Source of the DNA: Desulfosporosinus meridiei DSM 13257
Lineage (GTDB): Bacteria; Bacillota; Desulfitobacteriia; Desulfitobacteriales; Desulfitobacteriaceae
Direction: 5' to 3'
DNA length: 64,000 nucleotides
Assembly: GCF_000231385.2 (NCBI RefSeq)
Contig: NC_018515.1
Coordinates: 4,236,501 to 4,300,500, forward strand
Shown here: positions 17,275-25,222 of the stretch, in pieces
Position numbering within the stretch: the stretch's first letter is position 1
Layout: the number at the start of each line of letters is the position of its first letter
Translations under genes and position numbers: made by a program
Notes under the pieces: model-generated
What the model saw: only the letters and a program-made list of their open reading frames with translations
Database searches by the model: none
What the model was told of the DNA's origin: nothing

Positions 17275-18441
17275 TTATTTGAGTTCCGTAAACTGTCCAT
17301 CCTTAATAATCAAAACAGTAGCATTCATGACGGGTTCACGTTTTTCATCAAAGGCGAACTTGCCGGTTACACCTTGGAAGTCTTTGATGTTTGCAATGCT
17401 ATCCCGCAGCTTTTGACGATCTGTGGTTGAGCCGGCTTTCTCCAAAGCACTGGCAAACATATATAAGGCATCATAGGATTGGGCCGCAAACTGATCAGGG
17501 ATTTTATTGTTGTATTTAGCTTTGTAGTCAGCAATAAACTTTTGTACCTTGTCATCTTGCTTACCGGGGAACCAAGGGCTGGCCACGATGGCACCATCAG
17601 CAGCTGCTCCGGCAATTTTGATCAGCTCAGGGGAGTTAAAACCATTCGTTCCCACAAAAGGAACAGTGATGCCGATTTCTCTGGCTTTCTTCAAGACCAG
17701 GGAGGCTTCCTGATAGAGACTGGATACCATAACCGCATCCGGCTTTAAGGCAGCAATCTTCGTCAACTGGGCGGAGTAATCCGTATCTTTATCCGCAAAG
17801 GTTTCGGTAGCAACGATTTCTACACCATTCTTCTTAAGAGTGCTCTCAATGGTCTTATATCCGGACACTGCCCAGTCATTATTGTTAGAGTACATGACGG
17901 CAACTTTTTTCAAGTTATAAGTAGAGATTGCTTTCTCCACTGCCTGGGGAACCGCTAAAAACTCCGGTAAAGCATTCCGGAAGACGAAATTACCCAGAGC
18001 CGGGATCCCTTCCGCTGTGGTTGAAGTTCCCATGATCGGAACTCCTGCTTGGTCAGCAATCGGGCCGGCGGCAAACATCTCTCCGCTGAGGGTAGGTCCG
18101 ATGATGCCGACAACATTATCTTTATTGATTAATTTATTGGCAGCATTAATCGCTTCTGTCTTTTCTCCCCGGGAATCCTCATAAATCAGTTCAACTTTAA
18201 GCTTGCCTTGAGCATTAATCTCTCCCGCAGCCAGATCCAGACCTTCTTTAATGGCTTGGCCATAGGCAGCCCCGCCACCGGTCAGATAAGAGATAACCCC
18301 GATTTTAGCGGCCTCTCCGCCTTGTGAGCCAGAATTTGCAGCGGGAGCAGCTCCCCCTCCGCAGCCTGCTGTGGTTAACAGCAGTGCACCAATGGTCATA
18401 CCACTAAACCATTTTATAAGTCCTTTTTTCATTGTGATCAT
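17275..18441 (-). CDS. livK: substrate-binding lipoprotein LivK-like
   Basis: 388 residues. A lipoprotein signal with lipobox LTTAGC (Cys near residue 27) precedes a Gly/Ala/Ser linker and a type I periplasmic-binding fold (GVISYLTGGGAAYGQAIKEGLDLA; VGIIGPTLSGEMFAAGPIAD; STTAEGIPALGNFVFR). It captures the substrate outside the cell for LivHMGF. The substrate cannot be read from sequence. Branched-chain amino acids are the default, but the family also handles amides and organic acids, and the lactate genes follow directly. The ATG at 18441 lies close after AAGGAAGG. A second ATG at 18432 is possible. Confidence 0.88.
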   Translation of the reverse strand: MITMKKGLIKWFSGMTIGALLLTTAGCGGGAAPAANSGSQGGEAAKIGVISYLTGGGAAYGQAIKEGLDLAAGEINAQGKLKVELIYEDSRGEKTEAINAANKLINKDNVVGIIGPTLSGEMFAAGPIADQAGVPIMGTSTTAEGIPALGNFVFRNALPEFLAVPQAVEKAISTYNLKKVAVMYSNNNDWAVSGYKTIESTLKKNGVEIVATETFADKDTDYSAQLTKIAALKPDAVMVSSLYQEASLVLKKAREIGITVPFVGTNGFNSPELIKIAGAAADGAIVASPWFPGKQDDKVQKFIADYKAKYNNKIPDQFAAQSYDALYMFASALEKAGSTTDRQKLRDSIANIKDFQGVTGKFAFDEKREPVMNATVLIIKDGQFTELK

Positions 18442-18520
18442 AACACCTTCCTTAAATAATAATGTGTTTTATAATAGATTTAGTTATTCGGCATATTTTA
18501 TGGAATACCTGCTTGAAAAT

Positions 18521-18562
18521 AAAAAAAATCCGTGAAAATTGTATACTCTGTACAATTTTCAC
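18521..18562 (-). terminator. rho-independent terminator of fic gene
   Basis: On the minus strand GTGAAAATTGTA and TACAATTTTCAC form perfect 12-bp arms around a 7-nt loop, followed by GGA and a T8 run (18521-18528). It lies about 52 bp after the fic stop. It also sits upstream of livK, where it could be mistaken for an operator. Confidence 0.85.
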
Positions 18563-18613
18563 AGATGTTGCTTCACTGCTTTGCTATATAACCGATCGGT
18601 TACTATATATTCC

Positions 18614-19399
18614 TTAGCTATCGGACAAACCTTTGCGAGGCTGCTTCACACCATTTGCGAGATTCAATGCTTTTTCCCATGTTTTTTCCGTTTCATACTT
18701 GAAAAACTCATACAAAGAATCCAGTTCCTCTATTTCATCATACTTCTGAAGGCACTGGTAATACAGACGCTTATCTTCATCATACACGATGAGAGGCGGA
18801 TGATTATGAATCATGAGATAGTAATTCATCAGTGTTCTGCCAACTCGTCCATTTCCATCGGCGAAAGGATGAATGTACTCAAACCTAGCATGAAGATAAG
18901 CCGCAGCTTTTAAAACATCCTTTCCCCTATACTCATTTACTTCTGCAATAAGCTCCAGTAGATCACTTTCCACATTTTCCACAGAAGATCCGACTTCATG
19001 AACGCCGGTTACATAATCATGTTTTTTAAATTCTCCCGGACGCTCCTCATTTGTAATATACCTACCCAGGTCATATGTCCCACTAGTAAGAACCTTATGA
19101 ATCTCCTTAACCAGCTCTAGGCTAGGAGGTTCAAGTTTCGCAATTTTCTCTTTTAAAAATTCATAAGCCAACTTTTGGTTTTGTTGTTCAAATAACCCTC
19201 GAGGACTCCCCGTAAAGTTTGTAACACTTCCATTTTCAAAGATTTCTCGAGTATCATGATAAGTAATTTCTTCATTCTCTATTTTACCCGAATGGAAGGC
19301 AAACAGGATGCGGAAGCTGTCTAGGTATTTATCTAAATCAGCGGCAGATACAATTCTGTAAGACTGCCATAGTCCAACCACTCTGCTGTAATTGTTCAA
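18614..19399 (-). CDS. Fic family protein, predicted AMP transferase
   Basis: About 261 residues from the preferred start. The Fic core near the C-terminal third has the full catalytic motif HPFADGNGRVGR, with the catalytic His and phosphate-binding loop, which predicts transfer of AMP or a related group to protein hydroxyls. Near the N-terminus SGKIEN fits the class II inhibitory helix motif (S/T)xxxE(G/N), so the enzyme is probably autoinhibited. The open frame extends to 19546, but that part contains a promoter -10 and a palindrome. The TTG at 19399 lies 6 nt after AAGGGTGG. It is a single gene. Targets are unknown. Confidence 0.85.
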   Translation of the reverse strand: MNNYSRVVGLWQSYRIVSAADLDKYLDSFRILFAFHSGKIENEEITYHDTREIFENGSVTNFTGSPRGLFEQQNQKLAYEFLKEKIAKLEPPSLELVKEIHKVLTSGTYDLGRYITNEERPGEFKKHDYVTGVHEVGSSVENVESDLLELIAEVNEYRGKDVLKAAAYLHARFEYIHPFADGNGRVGRTLMNYYLMIHNHPPLIVYDEDKRLYYQCLQKYDEIEELDSLYEFFKYETEKTWEKALNLANGVKQPRKGLSDS

Positions 19400-19432
19400 G
19401 TTGATCCACCCTTCATATAATATCTCGCCTTT

Positions 19433-19438
19433 ATTATA
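19433..19438 (-). promoter_or_regulatory. extended -10 promoter of fic
   Basis: TGGTATAAT on the minus strand, an extended -10 box, lies about 35 bp upstream of the TTG at 19399. No good -35 is visible. Its position argues against the longer fic reading frame. Confidence 0.55.
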
Positions 19439-19522
19439 CCACATTTTGGTAAGAATCAGTATGATAATCACCTGGAAAATCAGTTCGCCAAATTCGGTGA
19501 AGTACCAGTCCGAAGATCGAAA

Positions 19523-19563
19523 ACCTCGTCTAAAGTAAAATACCATTTTACTTTAGACGAGGT
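19523..19563. repeat. perfect 18-bp-arm palindrome upstream of fic
   Basis: Arms at 19523-19540 and 19546-19563 match perfectly (outer ACCTCGTC, inner TAAAGTAAAA) around TACCA. There is no T-run. It could be an operator, a terminator-like barrier or a remnant mobile palindrome. Confidence 0.75.
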
Positions 19564-19644
19564 ACTTATTCTCTCGATTACACTTCACTTGACCGAAAAA
19601 TTGTTAGAGACTCTTTAAAAACGGACGAGAATAGAATTTCCACA

Positions 19645-19690
19645 ATCATAAAAGGTAAGCCTTGAAAATTCAGGCTTACCTTTTATGATT
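19645..19690. terminator. terminator hairpin beside metS
   Basis: AATCATAAAAGGTAAGCC pairs with GGCTTACCTTTTATGATT around a short loop and is followed on the plus strand by TTTTTG. On the minus strand it lies 50 bp after the metS stop, so it may end that operon, though the T-tract is better in the other direction. Confidence 0.7.
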
Positions 19691-19740
19691 TTTGTATTAA
19701 TTTAACATGATTAAATATAATTCAATTTGTGTTGATTACC

Positions 19741-19845
19741 CTACTTTTGCTTGGAAGCTCTTACAGCATGCCAAATGCTGGCTGCAAGCCCGCCCCAAAT
19801 TATGATAATTCCAACTAACATCATTACAATAGCACTAGTACTCAT
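19741..19845 (-). CDS. metS: MetS-like small subunit of NSS transporter
   Basis: A 34-residue peptide with one transmembrane helix (MSTSAIVMMLVGIIIIWGGL) and a basic tail ending SKQK. It matches the small subunit of methionine/alanine NSS importers (MetS of Corynebacterium), which is needed for activity of the large subunit. The ATG lies 10 nt after AAGGAG. Its partner lies 342 bp upstream on the same strand, and the gap is filled by a structured repeat element that probably inserted between the two genes. Confidence 0.85.
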   Translation of the reverse strand: MSTSAIVMMLVGIIIIWGGLAASIWHAVRASKQK

Positions 19846-19879
19846 ATTTATCAGCTCCTTAGTATGGGGGATGGGTCTG

Positions 19880-20137
19880 GGGTCGCTTGGGTCAGGCAGC
19901 TTCTCCCACATCCGTGAACTCAACACTCCGAGGCTCGCCCACATGCTTTCCCGGGAGCTACGCCAAACCTCAGGGTAATACCTGAAGTGAACCGTGGCTT
20001 CGCATCCCCGCGAAAGCTTTGTGGGCTTTACCGCCTCTCCGTGTGATTCGTTCACTCCTGTTGGGAGAAGCTGCCTTCCTAACACGCCAAAGATTCCACG
20101 AAGCCTTACCCGATTTCCCTAAAGTCGGCTTACACTC
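19880..20137 (-). ncRNA. structured RNA repeat, copy A (HEARO/omega-RNA-like)
   Basis: Outer arms GGCAGCTTC (19895-19903) and GAAGCTGCC (20067-20075) enclose about 180 bp that aligns along its whole length with copy B at 58.1 kb. Shared pieces include GAGTGTAAGC at the 5' end of the minus-strand RNA, an inner GTGAAC/GTTCAC stem, a CAGGTATTACCCTG-type hairpin and GAGGTTTGGCG. Two long-range helices form: 19930-19934 with 20033-20037, and 19937-19943 with 20020-20026. The latter reads GCCCACA/UGUGGGC here and GCCUGC/GUAGGC in copy B. The HEARO/IscB-type identity is from memory and unverified. No nuclease gene is adjacent. A duplicated 5' end lies at about 20138-20160. Confidence 0.6.
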
Positions 20138-20187
20138 GAAGCCGCCCTGTCTTTCGGGTCTTTTATTTCAAGCGTGTTTTTGTGGCT

Positions 20188-21705
20188 TTATTCTTCAGAC
20201 TCCTCTGGCATTTCCAGACCATTTTTCCACTTCAGAGAGGCTAGGATAAAGCCGAAAATAATCGCGGCTAGGGCCACTCCCCAACCGGAATAAATTAAAA
20301 ATGCGGTGGGGTAATCCTCATAATTTTTTTGCAAGTTATCGATAAGGTTTAGAACGAACATGTAGCCTAATACTCCCGGTGTGACTACACCTAAGCAGAT
20401 TTTCCACCATAAACCGGTGCGTAAGTCTGAGGTAAGATTAGCGTGCTCTTGAAACGGCTTTAAGTTCCTTACAATCCAGGAGATCGTAATAACCGAGACA
20501 AGACCTGCTAAGGCAATGCCAAAGGTGTTAATAAAGTAGTCGACAGCATCAAGAAAGAACAATCCTCCTTGAGTTGCAAACAAAATCGAAATTAAAGCAG
20601 ACAGACCGCCGCCAACCATAACAGCCTTTGTCCGCGACACATCAAATTTATCTTGGATTGCAGAAACAAAGGTCTCTACAATCGAGATTAAGGACGATAG
20701 GCCTGCAAATACCAAGGAACCGAAGAATAACACTCCAAACAAACCATTAAAACCGGGGAAGGAGTTTAAGATCTCCGGAAATACCACAAAGGCTAAACCG
20801 ATACCGGCAGTTGCTACATCTTCAATGGGAAGATTGGCTTGTTTAGCCAAAAATCCTAAGGTAGCAAAAACACCAAAGCCGGCTAAAAGCTCAACGCCGG
20901 AATTACTAAAAGCAGCGATAAAGGCATTGTTGTTAATGTCAGCACTTTTCGGCAAATAACTGGAATAAGTTATCATAATTGCAAAGGCAATTGATAAGCT
21001 GAAGAAAATTTGCCCGTAGGCAGCGACCCAAACTCTCGGAGAAGCAATCTTACTCCAATCCGGTTTAAAGAAGGCTTCGAGACCTATAGAAGCACCTTCT
21101 AAGGTCAGGGCGCGAATAACAATGATTAAAAACATAATAACCAGGGTGGGTATAAAGATGCGATTTGCCTTTTCAATTCCTTGTTTAACACCCTTAAACA
21201 AAATTGCTAAACTAATTACCCAGACAAGTACTAACGGAATAAAGACTCCGGGTACAACCGAGCCCACGGACCCGACGGAGGCACCATTAACAAGATCTAC
21301 TCGCCTTAAGTAATTACTCATTAAGAAGCCACCGGGGTCGTTCCCCCATTGCAGGCTTACAGCAAAATATGTATAAGCCATGGCCCAAGCGATAATAACT
21401 GCGTAATAGGTAGAAATCACGAAGGCTATGCTTACTTGCCACCAACCGATCCACTCAGTTTTCTTATTCATTCGCGCGAAGGATAAGGGCGCAGAGCCCC
21501 GATATTTGTGACCCATTGTAAATTCCATAATCAGCAGCGGGATACCCGCAGTTAACAGCGCAAATAAGTAGGGTATGAAAAATGCGCCTCCACCATTATC
21601 ATAAGCTACATAAGGAAAACGCCAAATATTTCCCAGTCCGACAGCGGACCCCACAGCAGCCAAAATAAAACCAGCCCTAGTCCCCCATTGTTCACGGCCT
21701 TCCAC
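20188..21705 (-). CDS. metP: sodium-dependent NSS transporter, MetP-like
   Basis: About 505 residues and twelve membrane helices of the neurotransmitter:sodium symporter family. The helix-1 signature GSAVGLGNIWRFPY (sodium and substrate site) is intact near residue 18. The MetS small subunit nearby suggests uptake of methionine, alanine or a similar amino acid coupled to sodium. The open frame extends to 21765, but the GTG at 21705 (VEGREQWGTRAGF) lies 6 nt after AAAGGTGAT and gives the usual family start. A structured repeat now separates it from metS, which may reduce co-expression. Confidence 0.9.
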   Translation of the reverse strand: MEGREQWGTRAGFILAAVGSAVGLGNIWRFPYVAYDNGGGAFFIPYLFALLTAGIPLLIMEFTMGHKYRGSAPLSFARMNKKTEWIGWWQVSIAFVISTYYAVIIAWAMAYTYFAVSLQWGNDPGGFLMSNYLRRVDLVNGASVGSVGSVVPGVFIPLVLVWVISLAILFKGVKQGIEKANRIFIPTLVIMFLIIVIRALTLEGASIGLEAFFKPDWSKIASPRVWVAAYGQIFFSLSIAFAIMITYSSYLPKSADINNNAFIAAFSNSGVELLAGFGVFATLGFLAKQANLPIEDVATAGIGLAFVVFPEILNSFPGFNGLFGVLFFGSLVFAGLSSLISIVETFVSAIQDKFDVSRTKAVMVGGGLSALISILFATQGGLFFLDAVDYFINTFGIALAGLVSVITISWIVRNLKPFQEHANLTSDLRTGLWWKICLGVVTPGVLGYMFVLNLIDNLQKNYEDYPTAFLIYSGWGVALAAIIFGFILASLKWKNGLEMPEESEE

Positions 21706-21961
21706 TATTTTATCACCTTTTCTGTTTTTATTAGTATTTGTCATACCATTGGATTTTAACCACAAAAAATAAGGCCCCTTCTCCTCGAAACAAGCCTCAA
21801 AGTTGTTCCTACTTATGATCTACTCATCTTAAAATCTTTATCTCTCCTTCCGACAATTCCTTTAATTTGGGAGATGTTTCTTTATTTAGTTCAAGAGTCA
21901 ACAAGATAACATTATACCAGTTTAGGGGGATCAAGTCACCTCTATTCTCCACTGTTGTTAT

Positions 21962-22064
21962 TTATTACTTAAAAGCTGTGCAGCATTATCGTCGATTATG
22001 ACGAGTGTTATTCCTATGTAAGTCACCGTGTTCGGAAATGCACCCTGCAAAAACACTATTTGCA
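21962..22064 (-). pseudogene. 3' fragment of a DMT/EamA-like exporter gene
   Basis: Translates to about 33 residues (VFLQGAFPNTVTYIGITLV...) that align with the C-terminus of the intact exporter at 28600-29550 (VFLQGVFPNTVSFIGITLV). DNA identity is also high. The rest of the gene is gone. It marks an old duplication or a rearranged paralogue. Confidence 0.85.
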
Positions 22065-22067
22065 GCG

Positions 22068-22096
22068 AAAAAAACAGCACTGGGATTAACCAGTGC
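22068..22096 (-). terminator. minus-strand terminator, probably of the MCP gene
   Basis: GCACTGG and CCAGTGC pair around 6 nt and are followed on the minus strand by TG and a T7 run. It is the first terminator after the MCP stop at 22331. Confidence 0.65.
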
Positions 22097-22145
22097 CTTT
22101 CAGAGTGCTCTGTTTCATAAACATCAAGTTACAATGATATAAATT

Positions 22146-22186
22146 TTTATGCCCTACACAGCGCGTTTAGTGAACTCGTTCAGCTA
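22146..22186 (+). pseudogene. 3' fragment of a YczE-like gene
   Basis: Encodes FMPYTARL followed by VNSFS and a stop. The DNA over 22149-22168 nearly matches the C-terminal coding end of the intact YczE-like gene at 36476-37123 (FMPYTARLNKGKG). It is truncated on the left, and the last codons come from an adjoining transposon-end-like repeat. Confidence 0.65.
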
Positions 22187-22263
22187 AAGCTGAACATCGG
22201 GTTTCGGTAGGGGATTCTACCCCCACCGAAGCGGAAATCGGAACACCCACTTATAGAAGTGGG
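22167..22263 (+). repeat. transposon-end-like structured repeat (possible TnpB/IS605 type)
   Basis: The first 36 bp (22167-22202) recur on the minus strand at 31399-31434 with 32 of 36 matches. They include a hairpin GTTCAGCT-AA-AGCTGAAC whose inner pair changes together in the other copy (GTTCAACT/AGTTGTAC). Two more hairpins follow: TTCGGT...ACCGAA (22203-22230) and CCCACTT/AAGTGGG (22246-22263). The last resembles right-end hairpins of IS200/IS605 elements. No tnpB is left. Confidence 0.45.
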
Positions 22264-22330
22264 ACTCTCTGAATTAATCAAAGATAAGAACCGATCCTTC
22301 TTCTGCAGATGTGTCTAATAGCATCTTTTC

Positions 22331-24328
22331 CTAGACAGTAAATTTTGCAGCCAATCTAACCAGATGATCCGAACTCTCCTTTGTTACATCAGCCTGCTTT
22401 AAGACTTCATCAGAGTTCTCTAAGACAGTAATACTTTTCTGCGCAATATTCGTCGTACCTTCAGCCCCTTGATTGGCAGCGATAGCAATTTCCTCGATGA
22501 CTTTGGCCATCTCCTGAATTGAAGCGCTAAGTTCTTCTGAGGTGGCACTAAAGTCATTGACAAGCTCATTTACAAACTCAGCATCCTTGTAATATTGCTC
22601 TCCCGTATCCACCATAATCTGGTAATCATTTACAACCTGCTTGTTAATGAACTCTAGGACATTAGCTGAGCTTGCCGATAAATTTTCTACAGAGGAAACT
22701 ACTTGCTTCGTGACTACTTGTATCTCATTAACAGCTGTCTTCGAGTTCTCGGCTAATTTTCTTATTTCTTCCGCAACAACTGAAAAACCTCTGCCCGCTT
22801 CCCCTGCTCTAGCAGCCTCGATGGCAGCATTCAAAGCCAGCAAGTTGGTCTGGGCTGTAATTTGCAATATCGAATCGGATAGAACATTAATCTGCTCGAC
22901 GGCTTTTGATTCCTCGATTGCTTTGATCAGCTTCTCCTGAGACGAGCGATAGATAGTTTCTGCACTACTCCGGGACAAGATTGCGTTCTGCTTAAGCTCA
23001 CTGGCTCTTCGGTTGATTTCCCCTGCTGATACTGCTCCCTGTTGTGCTTTTATGGCAATTGAGCTAACGGCATTCTCAATCTCAGCGGCGGTAGCACTCA
23101 TTTCTTCACTTGAAGCAGCAGTCTCTTGCATGCCGGCGGACAGTTCCTGAGTGGTGGAAGACACTTCTTCAATCTGGTGGGTTAGTTCAGTGATAGCTTG
23201 TCGAGACGCAATTACTGCACTTTCAACATTACGGGATTCATTAATTACTTCTTTGACAACTGATCTAACTGATTCCTGCATTGTTTCAATCGCTTTGGCA
23301 AGTACCCCTAGCTCATCCTTCCTTGTTATGAGTTCTTTAGGAGACTCATGGGTGAAATCCCCGCTAGCAATCACTCCTAAGTGTTCCGCGGCAACCATAA
23401 TTGGAGTGGAAATAAGTCTAGCTACAAAGTAGCCCGCTCCCAATCCTACGACTAAAATCAAGACCGATAATATAAAAAGGGAATTACCCATGGTTAGTAT
23501 TCCGGACATGACTTCTTCCTTAGGAGCAGCCACCGCCAAGGACCAGTCTAGCCCTTCTACCGGCGCAAAACCGAGATATTTAATCTCCCCATTATATTCA
23601 TATTCACCAACCCCTGTTTTTCCTTCAGTCATCTGTTGTTCCAGGAGGGCCAAAGCCTCTAGCTTCGGATTTTGCTTCACATTTTCCAGATCATTATCCA
23701 TATTAATAACAAGTTCTTGGTTACTATGGGCAATCTTCGTCCCTTTCTCATTGATCATAAAAGCTCTGCCTGTCTTGCCAAAGGTAACATCATTAGAAAG
23801 TTTGCTTAAGTCATTACCATCCTTTAAGGCAGCCAAAACCCCAACGATTGCACCGTCCTGTTTTATAGGAACTGCATAGACAATAATTAAAGATCCGTCA
23901 TCTTTACTTATAATTGGTTCGGAAATCGCCTTATTTCCGGTTATGGCCTTTTGGAAATAGTCCCTGTCCTTAATACTGAGCTCTTTTCCAGTCGTCATAT
24001 TTGCCGATCCATTAAGATCAGCAATCAACATCGAAATATAGCCATTTCTTTTGGTCTCCTCGAGGAGAATTTTACTTTTATCCTCCCAAGGGTTACTGAC
24101 GTCCTTAATCCGGTCTTGATTAGCTAGAACATCAAGACTTCCCAGTAAAGCATTCATCCTTTCGGAGACAACCTTCGCACCTTGACCCGCAACCTGAGGA
24201 AGAGTTTCGTTGACTTGAGTTGTAAGAGCCTTAGCCGCGGTTATGTATGAAGCAAGTCCCAAAGTTATACAAACTGCCAATAAAAGAACCCCGATATAAA
24301 CCATCATTCTTATCTTTATACTTTTCAT
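22331..24328 (-). CDS. methyl-accepting chemotaxis protein
   Basis: About 665 residues. TM1 lies at about 8-30. An extracytoplasmic dCache-type sensor follows (about 40-270; [15 protein letters not shown] and [10 protein letters not shown]), then TM2, a HAMP domain after [17 protein letters not shown], and a long cytoplasmic coiled-coil signalling domain with the hairpin tip ([17 protein letters not shown]). The ligand is unknown, but dCache receptors usually bind small organic acids or amino acids. The open frame starts at 24367 (GTG). The ATG at 24328 follows GGGAG by 11 nt and gives a normal N-terminus. It follows the HD-GYP gene closely and is probably in the same transcript. Confidence 0.9.
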   Translation of the reverse strand: MKSIKIRMMVYIGVLLLAVCITLGLASYITAAKALTTQVNETLPQVAGQGAKVVSERMNALLGSLDVLANQDRIKDVSNPWEDKSKILLEETKRNGYISMLIADLNGSANMTTGKELSIKDRDYFQKAITGNKAISEPIISKDDGSLIIVYAVPIKQDGAIVGVLAALKDGNDLSKLSNDVTFGKTGRAFMINEKGTKIAHSNQELVINMDNDLENVKQNPKLEALALLEQQMTEGKTGVGEYEYNGEIKYLGFAPVEGLDWSLAVAAPKEEVMSGILTMGNSLFILSVLILVVGLGAGYFVARLISTPIMVAAEHLGVIASGDFTHESPKELITRKDELGVLAKAIETMQESVRSVVKEVINESRNVESAVIASRQAITELTHQIEEVSSTTQELSAGMQETAASSEEMSATAAEIENAVSSIAIKAQQGAVSAGEINRRASELKQNAILSRSSAETIYRSSQEKLIKAIEESKAVEQINVLSDSILQITAQTNLLALNAAIEAARAGEAGRGFSVVAEEIRKLAENSKTAVNEIQVVTKQVVSSVENLSASSANVLEFINKQVVNDYQIMVDTGEQYYKDAEFVNELVNDFSATSEELSASIQEMAKVIEEIAIAANQGAEGTTNIAQKSITVLENSDEVLKQADVTKESSDHLVRLAAKFTV

Positions 24329-24369
24329 AGCTTTATTAACTCCCATCATTATGTTCGTGTTCAACACTA

Positions 24370-25059
24370 CTATTTATTAGTAAACAGTGGGCACTTCTTA
24401 TTTCCGTCTAAATGCTCTTTTGCAGATAACTCCATAACTGCTATAAAAACCTCGACAAGTTGAGGGTCAAATTGAGTTCCGGCACATTTATTTAGCTCTC
24501 TGTAAGCCTCGTCTTTACTAAATGCTCTACGATAAGGTCTGTCTGTTGTCATAGCATCATAGGCATCACAGACTGCGATGATTCTTGCGCCCAAGGGTAT
24601 TTCATCTCCTTGTATAAGTGTCTGTGGATAGCCCCTACCGTCATAATACTTATGATGAAACATAATGTTGTCTCCTAAGCTTTCAAGCTTAAATACTTCT
24701 TCAACTATCGCGGCACCTAACTCGGGGTGCTTCATCATCTCCTGCCATTCCTCTTTGTTTAAGTAGGATTTTTTATTTAAAATAGTATCTTTAATTCCTA
24801 TTTTCCCAATGTCATGCAGAAGCGCAGAATAATAGTATTCATTAACTATCTTCCTAGATAACCCCAAATACTGGGCAACCCTTTTTGTATAGGCCGCGAC
24901 TTTTAGCGAATGCTCTTCCAGATAATCATCCTTATAACGAATGAACTCCAGTAAGGAGAGGGCCATACTCATATGGATAGTTTCATCCCCTTTAAGAGAA
25001 TGGGGGATATTCTGCAAAATTTGCCTTAGTTTATAAGAAGATAAAATTTCATTTAACAT
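24370..25059 (-). CDS. HD-GYP domain phosphodiesterase
   Basis: 229 residues, essentially a stand-alone HD-GYP domain. The metal-binding HDIGKIGI is present, as are [11 protein letters not shown] (matching HHExxDGxGYP) and the tail motif [13 protein letters not shown]. Hydrolysis of cyclic di-GMP is the predicted activity. There is no receiver domain or membrane helix, so its input must come from a partner, perhaps the neighbouring two-receiver regulator. The ATG follows AAGGAG. It lies 163 bp after the regulator gene, with a terminator between. Confidence 0.88.
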   Translation of the reverse strand: MLNEILSSYKLRQILQNIPHSLKGDETIHMSMALSLLEFIRYKDDYLEEHSLKVAAYTKRVAQYLGLSRKIVNEYYYSALLHDIGKIGIKDTILNKKSYLNKEEWQEMMKHPELGAAIVEEVFKLESLGDNIMFHHKYYDGRGYPQTLIQGDEIPLGARIIAVCDAYDAMTTDRPYRRAFSKDEAYRELNKCAGTQFDPQLVEVFIAVMELSAKEHLDGNKKCPLFTNK

Positions 25060-25192
25060 ATCCCAGCTCCTTATTATAATTAATCTAAAATTGTATTTCT
25101 ACTAATTGTATTGTACTGAAGATTTCAAATTTATTTTATAGACGTATATATCATTTTACACAGTACACATGTATTGATCTTCTCCAGAAAAT

Positions 25193-25218
25193 AAAAAATC
25201 AGCGGTCACCCGCTGATT
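25193..25218 (-). terminator. terminator of the two-receiver regulator gene
   Basis: AATCAGCGG (25197-25205) pairs with CCGCTGATT (25210-25218) around TCAC. On the minus strand a T6 run follows, 5 bp after the regulator stop. Confidence 0.85.
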
Positions 25219-25222
25219 AAGA

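Noticed and set aside
18532-18562. Perfect 12-bp inverted repeat read as an operator of livK
   Set aside because: On the minus strand it is followed by T8 and lies just after the fic stop, so terminator is the simpler reading.
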